Shown here in pieces: positions 21,796 through 30,172 of a DNA stretch of 42,376 nucleotides. Each line of letters opens with the position of its first letter. Position 1 is the first letter of the stretch. The stretch spans positions 1 through 42,376 of IMG/VR virus record IMGVR_UViG_3300048091_000123. One strand, 5' to 3'. A program made the position numbers and the translations under genes. Under the pieces are notes generated by a model. That model had not been told where the DNA came from and ran no database searches. It saw only the letters and a list, made by a program, of their open reading frames with translations. The stretch is from a virus.

Positions 21796-22095
21796 ATGAG
21801 CCATCATTTACCCATCCTGTCATTCCTGCGTGTATCGATGAATGATGACCGAGCAGTTACATGCGGCTTTGGCGCACAGGGCTGGTTGTTGATCGTGGTG
21901 GGGTTCGCAATACTATTCATTCTGTGGTTTTTGCAAGCACTCACTGATTCACCAAACGCAATTCAACAAACTGGACAAGAAGGAGAAGGACGTATGAAAA
22001 AGGCTATTATCAAAGCATCGGCAAACCTCGTTGCAAACGCATCTACCGCCTACTACGTCAACAACCTGCCTGCCTTATCCATTGAAGCTTTCTGA
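21796..22095 (+). CDS. Uncertain frame with one membrane segment
   Basis: The frame extends up to a TTG coupled to the preceding stop at 21779, with ATGs at 21796 and 21838. It has a membrane segment (GWLLIVVGFAILFILWFLQA) and then runs in frame into the small peptide at 21994. No upstream start has a good ribosome site. Either it is a single 99-residue membrane protein, or only the 3' third is translated. Confidence 0.35.
   Translation: MSHHLPILSFLRVSMNDDRAVTCGFGAQGWLLIVVGFAILFILWFLQALTDSPNAIQQTGQEGEGRMKKAIIKASANLVANASTAYYVNNLPALSIEAF
21994..22095 (+). CDS. 33-residue peptide with strong ribosome site
   Basis: AAGGAGAAGGACGT directly precedes this ATG, the best ribosome site between 21781 and 22476. 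The peptide starts MKKAIIKASANLVANASTAY and is not a typical membrane helix. It is in frame with the longer uncertain gene, so both forms could be made. It ends about 60 nt before a terminator, at the end of the early rightward transcript. Confidence 0.45.
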   Translation: MKKAIIKASANLVANASTAYYVNNLPALSIEAF

Positions 22096-22154
22096 CCAGG
22101 TCAGAGGCTACTAAAGAGCAACACGTGTCACTTGTCCGGCACACCCAATTTCAG

Positions 22155-22186
22155 AAACCCGCCAGTTAGCGCTGAGCGGGTTTTTT
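22155..22186 (+). terminator. Intrinsic terminator at the end of the early rightward operon
   Basis: AAACCCGC (22155-22162) pairs with GCGGGTTT (22176-22183), and a T run extends to 22186. It lies between the Q-position gene and the lysis genes. Confidence 0.85.
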
Positions 22187-22354
22187 ATTGCCTAGAGCCG
22201 TAACCAGGGCGACCTCACGGAACGCTCGGACACTGATAAGCCGGCAAGTGCAAAGTTACGAAAAGACACCGGCAGCCCGCGCCCCGGGACCTCAACATGC
22301 TTGCATGCGTGGCGTGAGACTGGGACAGCGGGAAAGACTGCGCACCTATTCAGG

Positions 22355-22379
22355 GCCTCTGCATCCGCAGGGGCTTTTT
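22355..22379 (+). terminator. Intrinsic terminator in the late leader
   Basis: GCCTCTGC (22355-22362) pairs with GCAGGGGC (22367-22374, one G-T pair) around ATCC, followed by five T. It lies about 100 nt before the holin gene, like the tR' site that Q overcomes. The stretch 22187-22475 holds no gene I can support. Confidence 0.75.
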
Positions 22380-22475
22380 CGTATCTGGCACCCACGCCAT
22401 CGTCTTTGCTCCGAGCGGATGAGAGAGGCGGGGAGTGCCGGACCTATTCTCGCTCCCCGCAAGGGAGGACGCTGG

Positions 22476-22808
22476 ATGTCACATATGCCAGAGAAGAACC
22501 CAGAAACCTGGCTCATCATCATGGCCTGGCTTAGCCAGAACTCACCGATGCTCTATGCCGCGGCGCTGTCGTGCTGGATCGCCTTCTTGCGCGTCATCTA
22601 CGGCGGCGGGGGAAGGCGGCAGGCCCTGCTTGAGTCCTGCCTGTGTGGTGCGATCACAGCCGGGGCATTCCCGCTGCTTGAATACTTCAATCTCCCTTCG
22701 AGCCTCGCAGCTGCCGTCGGCGCCTGCATCGGCACCCTCGGCGTGAAGAAGGTTGCCGCCCTGGCTGACCGATTCACCGATTTCAAATTGCCCAAGCGGC
22801 AGGAGTGA
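22476..22808 (+). CDS. Phage holin, lambda-type
   Basis: The 110-residue protein has three hydrophobic helices: MLYAAALSCWIAFLRVIYGG, LESCLCGAITAGAFPLLEYF and the Ala/Gly-rich SSLAAAVGACIGTLGVKKVA. A basic C-terminus follows (KLPKRQE). This is the class I holin plan. Holins open the inner membrane at a set time for the endolysin. GGGAGG serves the ATG at 22476; an ATG three codons on (22485) would give the conserved start, so a dual start is possible. No endolysin is recognisable next to it. Confidence 0.85.
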   Translation: MSHMPEKNPETWLIIMAWLSQNSPMLYAAALSCWIAFLRVIYGGGGRRQALLESCLCGAITAGAFPLLEYFNLPSSLAAAVGACIGTLGVKKVAALADRFTDFKLPKRQE

Positions 22809-22811
22809 CCC

Positions 22812-23006
22812 ATGCAACTGATCGACGACTGGAAACAAGCGCTGAGCATGACCAGCGTGCAGGCGGGTGGCGCCATCGCCGCCCTGGGTATCGCTGAGCA
22901 GTTGATGCCGCAACTTCAGGCTGTGCTGCCACCGGTGGCCTATGGTGTGCTGGGCCTACTGGTGATGATTGCCCGAGTCATCCTTCAGCCGAAGTTGAGC
23001 AAATGA
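22812..23006 (+). CDS. Second small holin-like membrane protein
   Basis: The 64-residue protein begins MQLIDDWKQALSMTSVQAGG and has two hydrophobic segments (AGGAIAALGIAEQLM and VAYGVLGLLVMIARVIL) with a basic tail. This kind of small protein follows the holin in many Pseudomonas phages. AGGAG precedes the ATG, three bases after the holin stop. It may be a holin partner, an antiholin or the main holin. Confidence 0.7.
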   Translation: MQLIDDWKQALSMTSVQAGGAIAALGIAEQLMPQLQAVLPPVAYGVLGLLVMIARVILQPKLSK

Positions 23007-23191
23007 GCAGCGTCACTCGGCTACATCACGCATTGCCACTGAGCCCAGCAATCAACAAGGCCATCGCCAATCTGGATAGCGTCATCGCCAAAGCGATCGA
23101 TGTTGCAAAAGGTGATGGTCTGCCTCAGGGCCTGGTCGTGGCTGTATTGCATGGCCACGCTCATAGCGAGACGGCCAAGATGACGAGCTAA
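23003..23191 (+). CDS. Small protein of the lysis block
   Basis: The 62-residue frame overlaps the upstream stop (ATGA) and reads LHHALPLSPAINKAIANLDS then VIAKAIDVAKGDGLPQGLVV. It ends at 23191, four bases into the convergent gene's stop. It is not an evident spanin or endolysin. Coupling is the main support. Confidence 0.55.
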   Translation: MSSVTRLHHALPLSPAINKAIANLDSVIAKAIDVAKGDGLPQGLVVAVLHGHAHSETAKMTS

Positions 23192-23760
23192 TAATTTATC
23201 TTTGCCTGCAATACGCATCGGCAGTAGTCGCACGTACAGTTGTCCTCGATTAGCTGAACGAAGTCGACATCAACCGAAATCAGCTTGCCGTTTACACTGA
23301 TACACCATTCGCAGTCGCGGTTGTCACCGCATGAGAGAGGCGAGTACTGGGTCACGCCGATCTTTTTCATCCTCGCAATATCCCTGTGACGGTTGCGATT
23401 GAAGGTCGCTTTCAGATACAGCGGTTCCAATACTTTCTTTGGGCCAAATTCGATACCTTCTGGGGTTAGTACCTCATAAAGCTCTCTGGTAATTTTTAGC
23501 CGAGTGCTGATGCCCAGTAAGCGTTTCTCTTCGAGGGTGAGAAGCTCTCCGTCTTTCAGTTTTACCTCATGCAAGAAATCCTTGAGCACAGCTCCTCTGC
23601 CTGACTCCTTTACGAATGGGGAGTTGGCAATCTCTGCTTTGTAATATTCCACGATATCTGGGATAGCCTGATCTGCGGCTGACGGTGCCGCTTGGAACGA
23701 ATTCATCGGCGGAGGCTTTGGGGCCGTTTTGAACAACATGGATAAAATCGTCTTGAACAT
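23188..23760 (-). CDS. Leftward Cys-rich accessory protein
   Basis: The 190-residue protein runs against the late genes. Residues 1-30 are a short hydrophobic/Pro linker (MFKTILSMLFKTAPKPPPMN), the middle is helical, and the C-terminal 60 residues hold LSCGDNRDCEWCISVNGKLI and CTCDYCRC. These cysteines resemble the metal site of Mu-F-type minor head proteins, where CRC closes the domain, so it may be a zinc fold borrowed from that family. A GGAG lies 10 nt before the ATG. Orientation and position suggest expression apart from the late operon. Confidence 0.65.
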   Translation of the reverse strand: MFKTILSMLFKTAPKPPPMNSFQAAPSAADQAIPDIVEYYKAEIANSPFVKESGRGAVLKDFLHEVKLKDGELLTLEEKRLLGISTRLKITRELYEVLTPEGIEFGPKKVLEPLYLKATFNRNRHRDIARMKKIGVTQYSPLSCGDNRDCEWCISVNGKLISVDVDFVQLIEDNCTCDYCRCVLQAKINY

Positions 23761-23837
23761 TTAGGTCAGGCTCCATTCCGCGGTTTGATCCCCACCAATA
23801 CCGGCATCCAGCCATCATTTCAAGCTCAAGGTGAGTC

Positions 23838-24461
23838 ATGAAAAGGCCCATGCCGCCAGCATCACTGCTCGAACTATCCGACCTATCCATTCTCGGGATT
23901 CGCCTGACCCCAGCGCCTGAAGTGTGGGAGTGGCTCCAGACAGAGATCCTCGCTGATACCGGCAGCATCCACAACGAAGATCACGCTCATCTTTTTGATG
24001 CTGACATCCGTGTGATGTGGGCGTCGGCTGCGTTCAGCAAGAAGGGGCGCACGGTGGTCGGCCAAGCCGAGCAAGTGGCGTTCCGTGCGGGTGGCTGGCA
24101 GAAGGCCCGGATGGAGCAGCAGATGATGGACTGGTTCGGCGATGTGCCGACCTACATCATCACCCTGGCTGCCGATTACTGCGCCCAGTGCTCCGACGCT
24201 GACTTCTGCGCCCTGGTCGAACATGAGCTGTACCACATCGCCCAGGCGAAGGATCAGTACGGCGCGCCTAAGTTCACGCAGGAAGGATTGCCCAAGCTGG
24301 AGATGCGCGGCCACGACGTCGAAGAGTTCGTCGGTGTGGTTCGCCGCTACGGTGCGAGCCCTGACGTGCAGGAGTTGGTAGACGCTGCGAACAAGCCTGC
24401 TGAGGTGGGGAAATTGAACATATCGAGGGCCTGCGGAACCTGTCTGCTCAAGTCGGCCTGA
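23838..24461 (+). CDS. Putative phage metallopeptidase
   Basis: The 207-residue protein contains VEHELYHIAQ, an HExxH zinc motif with His129, Glu130 and His133. A possible third ligand lies in MRGHDVEEF (His159 or the following acids). ITLAADYCAQCSDADFC precedes the motif. This family of phage metallopeptidase-like proteins is typically found just before terminase genes; the substrate is not known. AAGGTG precedes the ATG. The C-terminal CGTCL pair could bind another metal. Confidence 0.8.
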   Translation: MKRPMPPASLLELSDLSILGIRLTPAPEVWEWLQTEILADTGSIHNEDHAHLFDADIRVMWASAAFSKKGRTVVGQAEQVAFRAGGWQKARMEQQMMDWFGDVPTYIITLAADYCAQCSDADFCALVEHELYHIAQAKDQYGAPKFTQEGLPKLEMRGHDVEEFVGVVRRYGASPDVQELVDAANKPAEVGKLNISRACGTCLLKSA

Positions 24462-24492
24462 TTATTGACAGGCACTAGACGGATGAGAATTT

Positions 24493-24954
24493 ATGGCAGT
24501 CCTGAAAAATGAGGTGAAGAGCTTCATCGTTCAGGCCCTGGCGTGCTTCGACACACCGTCCCAGGTCGTGGAGACCGTCAAGACTGAATATGGGCTGGTT
24601 GTGAGTCGCCAGCAGGTGGAAACGCACGACCCAACCAAGGCTGCAGGGAAGGGGCTTGCTGCGAAGTGGGCGACCCTCTTTCACGACACCCGCAAGCGCT
24701 TTCGTGAAGAAACTGCCGAGATCCCGATCGCCAACCGAGCGTATCGACTCCGGGCGCTTGGCCGCATGGCTGAGAAAGCCGAGAACATGAAGAACATCGC
24801 GCTGACTGCTCAGTTGCTCGAGCAGGCCGCCAAAGAGGTGGGCGATGTCTACGTGAATCGCCAGACCAAGAATGAAAACCCGCACGACAACGTTCCTCCT
24901 ACTCGGGTGCAGGTCGACGTAGTGGACGCGAGGAAGCCTGATGCCGAGCCTTAA
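24493..24954 (+). CDS. terS: Terminase small subunit (DUF2280)
   Basis: The 153-residue protein starts MAVLKNEVKSFIVQALACFD and has an HTH-like segment (SQVVETVKTEYGLVVSRQQV), then a coiled coil (RAYRLRALGRMAEKAENMKN), the pattern of DUF2280. It should recognise the packaging site and present DNA to the large subunit. It overlaps the large-subunit gene by 14 nt. Confidence 0.85.
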   Translation: MAVLKNEVKSFIVQALACFDTPSQVVETVKTEYGLVVSRQQVETHDPTKAAGKGLAAKWATLFHDTRKRFREETAEIPIANRAYRLRALGRMAEKAENMKNIALTAQLLEQAAKEVGDVYVNRQTKNENPHDNVPPTRVQVDVVDARKPDAEP

Positions 24955-26242
24955 TGTGCCTCAGGCAAACTTCTTGCGCATGGATACCAAGTTCCGCGGC
25001 TTTGTGGCTGGCTTCGGCTCGGGCAAGACGTGGGTAGGCTGCGCTGCACTGTGCAAGCACGTATGGGAGTGGCCCCGGATCAACTCCGGCTACTTCGCCC
25101 CGACTTATCCGCAGATCCGCGACATCTTCTTTCCGACGATTGAAGAGGTCGCCTTCGACTGGGGCCTGAAGGTCAAGACGAAGGAGAGCGACAAGGAGGT
25201 CGAGTTCTACAGCGGCGGCCAGTACCGCAGCACGACCATTTGCCGATCCATGGAGAAGCCGCAGACCATTGTCGGCTTCAAGATCGGGCACGCCCTTGTC
25301 GACGAACTCGATGTTCTGCCGAAACTCAAGGCCGAGCACGCCTGGCGCAAGATCATTGCCCGGATGCGTTACAACGAGCAGGGACTGAAGAACGGCGTGG
25401 ACGTAACGACGACCCCCGAGGGGTTCAAGTTCGTTTATCAGCAGTTCGTGAAGCAGCTGAGCGAGAAGCCGGCGCTGAAGGGTATGTATGGACTGGTTCA
25501 GGCCAGCACGTTCGACAACGAACTGAACCTGCCAGCCGACTACATCCCCTCGCTGATGGAGTCATACCCGCCGCAGCTGATCCTGGCCTACCTGAACGGC
25601 CAGTTCGTCAACCTGAACGCCGGGTCGATCTACCACGCCTACGACAGGAAGCTGAACGCCTGTTTCGACACCGTAGAACCGGGCGAGCCGCTGTATATAG
25701 GCATGGACTTCAACGTCGGCAAGATGGCGGCGATCACGCATGTCAAACGCGCCGATGATAGGCCTCGGGCGGTGGACGAGCTGATCGATGGCTTCGACAC
25801 CCCGGACATGATCCGGCGCATCAAGGAGCGCTACTGGCGGCACAACGGGAACGACTACGAGAAAACCTGCGAAATCCGGATTTATCCGGACGCCTCGGGC
25901 GGCTCCAGAAAGTCGGTTAATGCCAGCGAGACCGATATCGCCATCCTTCGCCAGGCTGGATTCAGCGTGATCGCGCCAGACTCCAACCCACCGGTGAAGG
26001 ATCGCATCAACGCCATGAACGCGATGTTCTGCAACGCCAACGGCGAGCGCCGGTATCTGATCAACCCTCTGCGCTGCCCGACATATGCGGACGGCATCGA
26101 GCAGCAGGTGTGGGCGCCCAACGGCGAGCCTGACAAGAAGTCCGGCGTCGACCACGCGAACGACGCCGGCGGCTACTTCATCCACCACGACTACCCGATC
26201 AACAGGCCGATCACCCATATCCCCGTCACATTCACCTTCTGA
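24941..26242 (+). CDS. terL: Terminase large subunit
   Basis: The 433-residue packaging motor has Walker A GFGSGKT (24-30), Walker B with acids HALVDELDV (Asp121, Glu122), and a nuclease domain with Asp256 (IGMDFNVG), Asp317 (YPDASG) and Asp404/408 (VDHANDAGGYF). The first domain drives ATP-powered translocation and the second cuts the concatemer. Length is normal for the family. Confidence 0.96.
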   Translation: MPSLNVPQANFLRMDTKFRGFVAGFGSGKTWVGCAALCKHVWEWPRINSGYFAPTYPQIRDIFFPTIEEVAFDWGLKVKTKESDKEVEFYSGGQYRSTTICRSMEKPQTIVGFKIGHALVDELDVLPKLKAEHAWRKIIARMRYNEQGLKNGVDVTTTPEGFKFVYQQFVKQLSEKPALKGMYGLVQASTFDNELNLPADYIPSLMESYPPQLILAYLNGQFVNLNAGSIYHAYDRKLNACFDTVEPGEPLYIGMDFNVGKMAAITHVKRADDRPRAVDELIDGFDTPDMIRRIKERYWRHNGNDYEKTCEIRIYPDASGGSRKSVNASETDIAILRQAGFSVIAPDSNPPVKDRINAMNAMFCNANGERRYLINPLRCPTYADGIEQQVWAPNGEPDKKSGVDHANDAGGYFIHHDYPINRPITHIPVTFTF

Positions 26243-26250
26243 GGCCATCC

Positions 26251-27666
26251 ATGGCGAATTACAGCGACACCCGGAAGGAATATTCCGACGCCTTGCCTGG
26301 CTGGCTTCTGGTGAAGCGATGCGTCAAGGGCGCGCGCGAGGTGCGCAAGCACGACGAATACCTGCCGATGCCAGATCCGACGGACAATTCCCCGGAGAAC
26401 CAGGCTCGGTACAAGCAGCTCAAGAAGCGGGCGATGTTCCTCAACGTCACCGGGCGCACCCGGGCCGGCCTGCTGGGCGCCGTGTTCCGCAAGACTGCCG
26501 AACTGACCCTGCCGACCGAAGTCGAGTACCTGAAGGAGAACGCCAGTGGCGACGGCACCAGCCTTGAGCAGCTGTCGAAAAAGGCGGTCGGTGAATGCTT
26601 GGACACCGGGCGCGGCGGCTTCCTGGTCGATTACCCGAAGGTCGAGGCGGCCAGCGGCGTTTCATCCATGGCGGATGCGGCCAAGCAGAAGGCCCTGATC
26701 CATTTCTACGACGCCGAGTCGATCATCGACTGGGACGAGCAGGTCATCGACGGAGTGAAGCACCTGGTCTACGTCAACCTGCAGGAGTGCGTGTCGAAGT
26801 TCGACGCTGCTCAGCTGTCCCGCGAGGTAGAAAAGCAGAATCGCGTTCTGCTGCTGATCGACGGGCAATACATTCAGCGCCTGTACAAGGAAGGCGATCC
26901 GACGCCAGCCGACAACATGCCGACTGACAAGGATGGGAAGCCATTCGACCACATCCCGTTCAGCTTATTCGGTTCCGAGAACAACGACGCCGACATCGAC
27001 AAGTCGCCGCTCGAAGACCTGGCCGACGTGAACATCCTGCACTATGGCAACTCGGCCACGGTGGAAGAGGCGGGATTCATCAGCAGCCAGCCGACGCTGT
27101 TCCTGACCACTGACATTTCCTCGGATGAGTTCGTGAAGCTCAACCCGAACGGAATGCGCATTGGCAGTCGCCGGGGTTACAACCTCGGCAAGTCCGGCAG
27201 TGCCACGCTGGTGCAGGCCAAGGAGACTCAGCTTTCACTTTCGCTGATGCGGGACAAGCAAGAGCAGATGGTTATGATCGGCGCTCGCATCGTCCAGCAG
27301 GGCGGTGGCAACGAGACGGCCGAGGCGGCGCGCATCCGGTACAGCTCGGACAATTCGATCCTGGGCACCGTGGCCGGCAACGTCTCCGAGGCGCTGCGCC
27401 GGGCCATCCTGGACGCTGAGCGATTCATGATCGGCGAGCCGAACGATCAGGACACCGTGTTCTGGCTCAATCAGGCCTTCTTCGACGAGGTGATGACAGC
27501 TCAGGACATCCTGGCGCAAGTCCAGTTGTGGCAGCAGGGCGTCATTGCCAAGAAAGACCTTCGCACCAACCTGCGCCAGTCCGGCACGATCGAGGCTGAT
27601 CGCTCCGACGAAGACATCGACGACGACATCGAGGCGGCTGCTCCGGTGGTCGGTAATGTCGTATGA
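26251..27666 (+). CDS. Portal protein (DUF4055)
   Basis: The 471-residue protein follows TerL directly. It shows the DUF4055 portal pattern: FLNVTGRTRAGLLGAVFRKT, CLDTGRGGFLVDYP, HYGNSATVEEAGFISSQPTL and the late helix TAQDILAQVQLWQQGVIAKK. Portals form the dodecameric DNA entry ring at one capsid vertex. Its stop overlaps the next start. Confidence 0.9.
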   Translation: MANYSDTRKEYSDALPGWLLVKRCVKGAREVRKHDEYLPMPDPTDNSPENQARYKQLKKRAMFLNVTGRTRAGLLGAVFRKTAELTLPTEVEYLKENASGDGTSLEQLSKKAVGECLDTGRGGFLVDYPKVEAASGVSSMADAAKQKALIHFYDAESIIDWDEQVIDGVKHLVYVNLQECVSKFDAAQLSREVEKQNRVLLLIDGQYIQRLYKEGDPTPADNMPTDKDGKPFDHIPFSLFGSENNDADIDKSPLEDLADVNILHYGNSATVEEAGFISSQPTLFLTTDISSDEFVKLNPNGMRIGSRRGYNLGKSGSATLVQAKETQLSLSLMRDKQEQMVMIGARIVQQGGGNETAEAARIRYSSDNSILGTVAGNVSEALRRAILDAERFMIGEPNDQDTVFWLNQAFFDEVMTAQDILAQVQLWQQGVIAKKDLRTNLRQSGTIEADRSDEDIDDDIEAAAPVVGNVV

Positions 27667-28709
27667 GTGCCCAAGGCTTTCTGGTCGATGCAGCAACCCG
27701 TCACCAGATCTACGTCCAGCGCTATGCCGCCGGCAACCTGAAGCGGGCAGCCAAGTTCATCAGCAAGGCCATCAACACCGCCAAGGAGCGCGTAGCGGCT
27801 GGACTGAGCGCCTACGGCACTAAGCGGTATGCCTCGCAGATTAACGTGCTGTCCGGCGATCTGGCGGCCATCTACGGCGACATGAAGGGCCAGGTCATCA
27901 TGGACCTGACCGACTTCAGCGCCTACGAGGCTGAATTCAACGTGACCATGCTCGGAAAGGCGGTCAAGGCGGTTGTTCAGTTCAATGTCCCTGCGCCTGA
28001 TGTGGTCGCCGCGGCTGCGCTGGTCGATCCCCTGGAGCTGGAAGCGCGAAAGGGACTGCAACGGATCAGCATTAGCGGCGCGCTCGACCAGTTCGGGACC
28101 AAGAAGGCCGCCGAGATTATCGGCGAGATCCAGATCGGCTCTGCACTGGGAGAGACCAGCCGGCAGATAAGCGGGCGCCTCGCGAGCGTGCACCAGATGC
28201 AGCAGGATCAGGCGTCGGCACTGGTTCGAACCATCACCAATCACGTCGCGTCGACGGCGCGCATGGAAGTGCTGAAGGCCAACGACGACATCCTTGAAGG
28301 GTGGCGAGCGATTGCCACTCTGGATGGGAAAACCTCACCGTTCTGCCGCCAGGTGGATCAGAAAGTGTTCCCGTTCGACGCACCAAAGCCTCCTTTCCAC
28401 TGGAATTGCAGGACGGCGACCGCGCCAGTGCTTAAGGCGGAATACGCCCGAGAGATCAAGGGCTCCACGCGCCCCGCTGTCGGGCCGGACGGGGTCGAAC
28501 TGGTATCGAGCAAGACCACCTATCAGGATTGGCTAACACGCCAGCCTGCATCGTTTCAGCGCGACGTGCTGGGACCTAATCGTTACGAGCTTTTCACGAA
28601 GGGCGAGTTAACCCTGGATAAGTTCGTGGACGACAACGGCAAGACGTTGACCCTTCAGCAATTGAGAGACCTTGAGCCGCTGGCGTTCGAGCGTGTCGGA
28701 TTGAAATGA
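27663..28709 (+). CDS. Minor head protein (SPP1 gp7 / Mu F-like)
   Basis: The 348-residue protein has a long helical N-terminal half and the F-like domain near 185-260: ALVRTITNHVASTARMEVLK, GWRAIATLDGKTSPFCRQVD and PPFHWNCRTATAPVL, with the conserved Cys and His residues of head morphogenesis proteins. It is thought to assist early capsid assembly or DNA ejection. It is coupled to the portal gene by ATGA. Confidence 0.88.
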   Translation: MSAQGFLVDAATRHQIYVQRYAAGNLKRAAKFISKAINTAKERVAAGLSAYGTKRYASQINVLSGDLAAIYGDMKGQVIMDLTDFSAYEAEFNVTMLGKAVKAVVQFNVPAPDVVAAAALVDPLELEARKGLQRISISGALDQFGTKKAAEIIGEIQIGSALGETSRQISGRLASVHQMQQDQASALVRTITNHVASTARMEVLKANDDILEGWRAIATLDGKTSPFCRQVDQKVFPFDAPKPPFHWNCRTATAPVLKAEYAREIKGSTRPAVGPDGVELVSSKTTYQDWLTRQPASFQRDVLGPNRYELFTKGELTLDKFVDDNGKTLTLQQLRDLEPLAFERVGLK

Positions 28710-28753
28710 GGCGAGTGAGTTTTTAGCTCAGGTAGAATCTGCAGTTTTTTGAG

Positions 28754-29350
28754 ATGCCTGCTATGAGATGGATGATCGCCGCAATTGTGATTGCAGCGCT
28801 TGGCTTGCCAATTGCGTTTACTGCCGGCGTGGTATTTAGCCTAGATATGGCTGCCGACGAAAATCCCGCAAAATCTTTGAAGGAGCTGATGGGGTCCACA
28901 GGAGATTGGGTTTCCGGCTTAGGGGCTTTAGCTGCCGCTGCAGTGGCGGTCTACCTGGCAGATAGGCAGCGACGAGATGATCTTCCAAATTTAAAGGTAG
29001 GCATCGACGGATTCTATGAGGTTTCGTTAGTGAACCATGGCCGCTTGCCGGTCGAGGTTAGCGGTCTGTGGCTGTACCTATCATCAAAGTATGGAGACTT
29101 TGAGTTAGGCCATGATCTCGAAGAGGAGAGGCAGGAGAAAACCATATTGGCTTTTGGTGAAATGACAACCTTTCGCTACGGCGATCATCTCATACTTAAT
29201 GTTGCGTCTTGGGCGCACGTTCGCTGCAATCGTGATCTAAAAGCAATTTCGCTGGTAGTTCCAACGCCAGTGGGAAAATTCAAGTTTCCGCTTCCAGATT
29301 ACTTTGTTGAGCGTCTGAAAATCGAGTTGAGCCAGATCCAGTCAAAATAG
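28754..29350 (+). CDS. Membrane-anchored accessory protein in the head operon
   Basis: The 198-residue protein has two hydrophobic segments, MIAAIVIAALGLPIAFTAGV and GDWVSGLGALAAAAVAVYLA, then RQRRDD and a soluble beta-rich domain (residues 80-190). It is AT-richer than the head genes on both sides, and is followed by an intrinsic terminator at 29383. No good ribosome site precedes the ATGs at 28754 or 28763. The topology matches the proteins at 4031 and 5618. It is not a structural head gene by appearance. Confidence 0.7.
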   Translation: MPAMRWMIAAIVIAALGLPIAFTAGVVFSLDMAADENPAKSLKELMGSTGDWVSGLGALAAAAVAVYLADRQRRDDLPNLKVGIDGFYEVSLVNHGRLPVEVSGLWLYLSSKYGDFELGHDLEEERQEKTILAFGEMTTFRYGDHLILNVASWAHVRCNRDLKAISLVVPTPVGKFKFPLPDYFVERLKIELSQIQSK

Positions 29351-29382
29351 GAGGCCATTCCTCCCCTCGCTTCTTATCCAAG

Positions 29383-29407
29383 CCCCGCTATAGCGGGGTT
29401 TTTTTTT
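29383..29407 (+). terminator. Strong intrinsic terminator after the accessory gene
   Basis: CCCCGC-TATA-GCGGGG (29383-29398) is followed by nine T. It stands inside the late operon between the minor head and scaffold genes, so late transcripts must pass it, presumably under antitermination. Confidence 0.88.
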
Positions 29408-29450
29408 ATGTCCGCAGGCAGGGCCTGCACTACGTCTCTGGGAGACATAA

Positions 29451-30161
29451 ATGACCTTGAAATTTCAACTGGACAGCCTCGAAGGCGTTGATGAAGCCAC
29501 TCAAGCCATGTACGTCGAGAAGGGCGGCAAGTATTTCCTGAACATCGATGGCTTGCCGCAACCTGAGGACGTATCCGGCCTTAAGGCCAAGGTCGACGAA
29601 CTGCTCGGCGAGAAGAAGGCCGCCGAGAAAAAGGCTCGCGAAGCTGAGGAGGCTGCACGCTTGGAGCGTGAAGAGTTGGCCCGCAAGTCCGGCAACGTCG
29701 AAGAGCTCGAACGCTCCTGGTCCGAGAAGTACGCCCGCCGCGAAGCTGAGCTGAACGGCTTGCTGGAGCAAGAGCGTGGCAGCCTGGGCGGGCAGATCCG
29801 GGACCTGACTGTCGGCCGTACTGCTACTGACATCGCGACCACTCTGGCCGTCCCCGGCAGCGCCAAGGCATTGCTCCCCCACATCGAACGACGACTGAGC
29901 GTCGAGCAGCGTGACGGCAAACCCACCGTCGTCGTGCTGGACGCCTCCGGCAAGCTCTCGGCGGCAACGCTGGACGAGCTGAAAGCAGAATTCACCAACG
30001 ATCCGGCCTTTGGTCCGTTGATCGCTGGCAGCAAAGCATCTGGCGGCGGGGCCGGCGGGGCAGGTAAAGGCGGCGGGGCCGCACAAGGAAAAATCGGCGG
30101 CACCAAAGAGGAACGACAGGCCGCAATCGCGAGCCGGTTCCCCGATCTCCCACAATCGTAA
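29451..30161 (+). CDS. Capsid scaffolding protein
   Basis: The 236-residue protein starts TLKFQLDSLEGVDEATQAMY and has a coiled coil of Ala, Glu and Lys at about 40-110 (AAEKKAREAEEAARLEREEL), a middle domain, and a Gly/Ala-rich flexible linker near 195-216 before a basic end. Composition and position before the major capsid gene fit a scaffold. No protease domain is visible, so removal would need another agent or exit through pores. Confidence 0.8.
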   Translation: MTLKFQLDSLEGVDEATQAMYVEKGGKYFLNIDGLPQPEDVSGLKAKVDELLGEKKAAEKKAREAEEAARLEREELARKSGNVEELERSWSEKYARREAELNGLLEQERGSLGGQIRDLTVGRTATDIATTLAVPGSAKALLPHIERRLSVEQRDGKPTVVVLDASGKLSAATLDELKAEFTNDPAFGPLIAGSKASGGGAGGAGKGGGAAQGKIGGTKEERQAAIASRFPDLPQS

Positions 30162-30172
30162 GGAATTAACTC

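Noticed and set aside
22187-22475. Possible tRNA or rRNA fragment in the late leader
   Set aside because: Several short stems can be drawn but no full cloverleaf or conserved arm appears; only the terminator at 22355 is supported.
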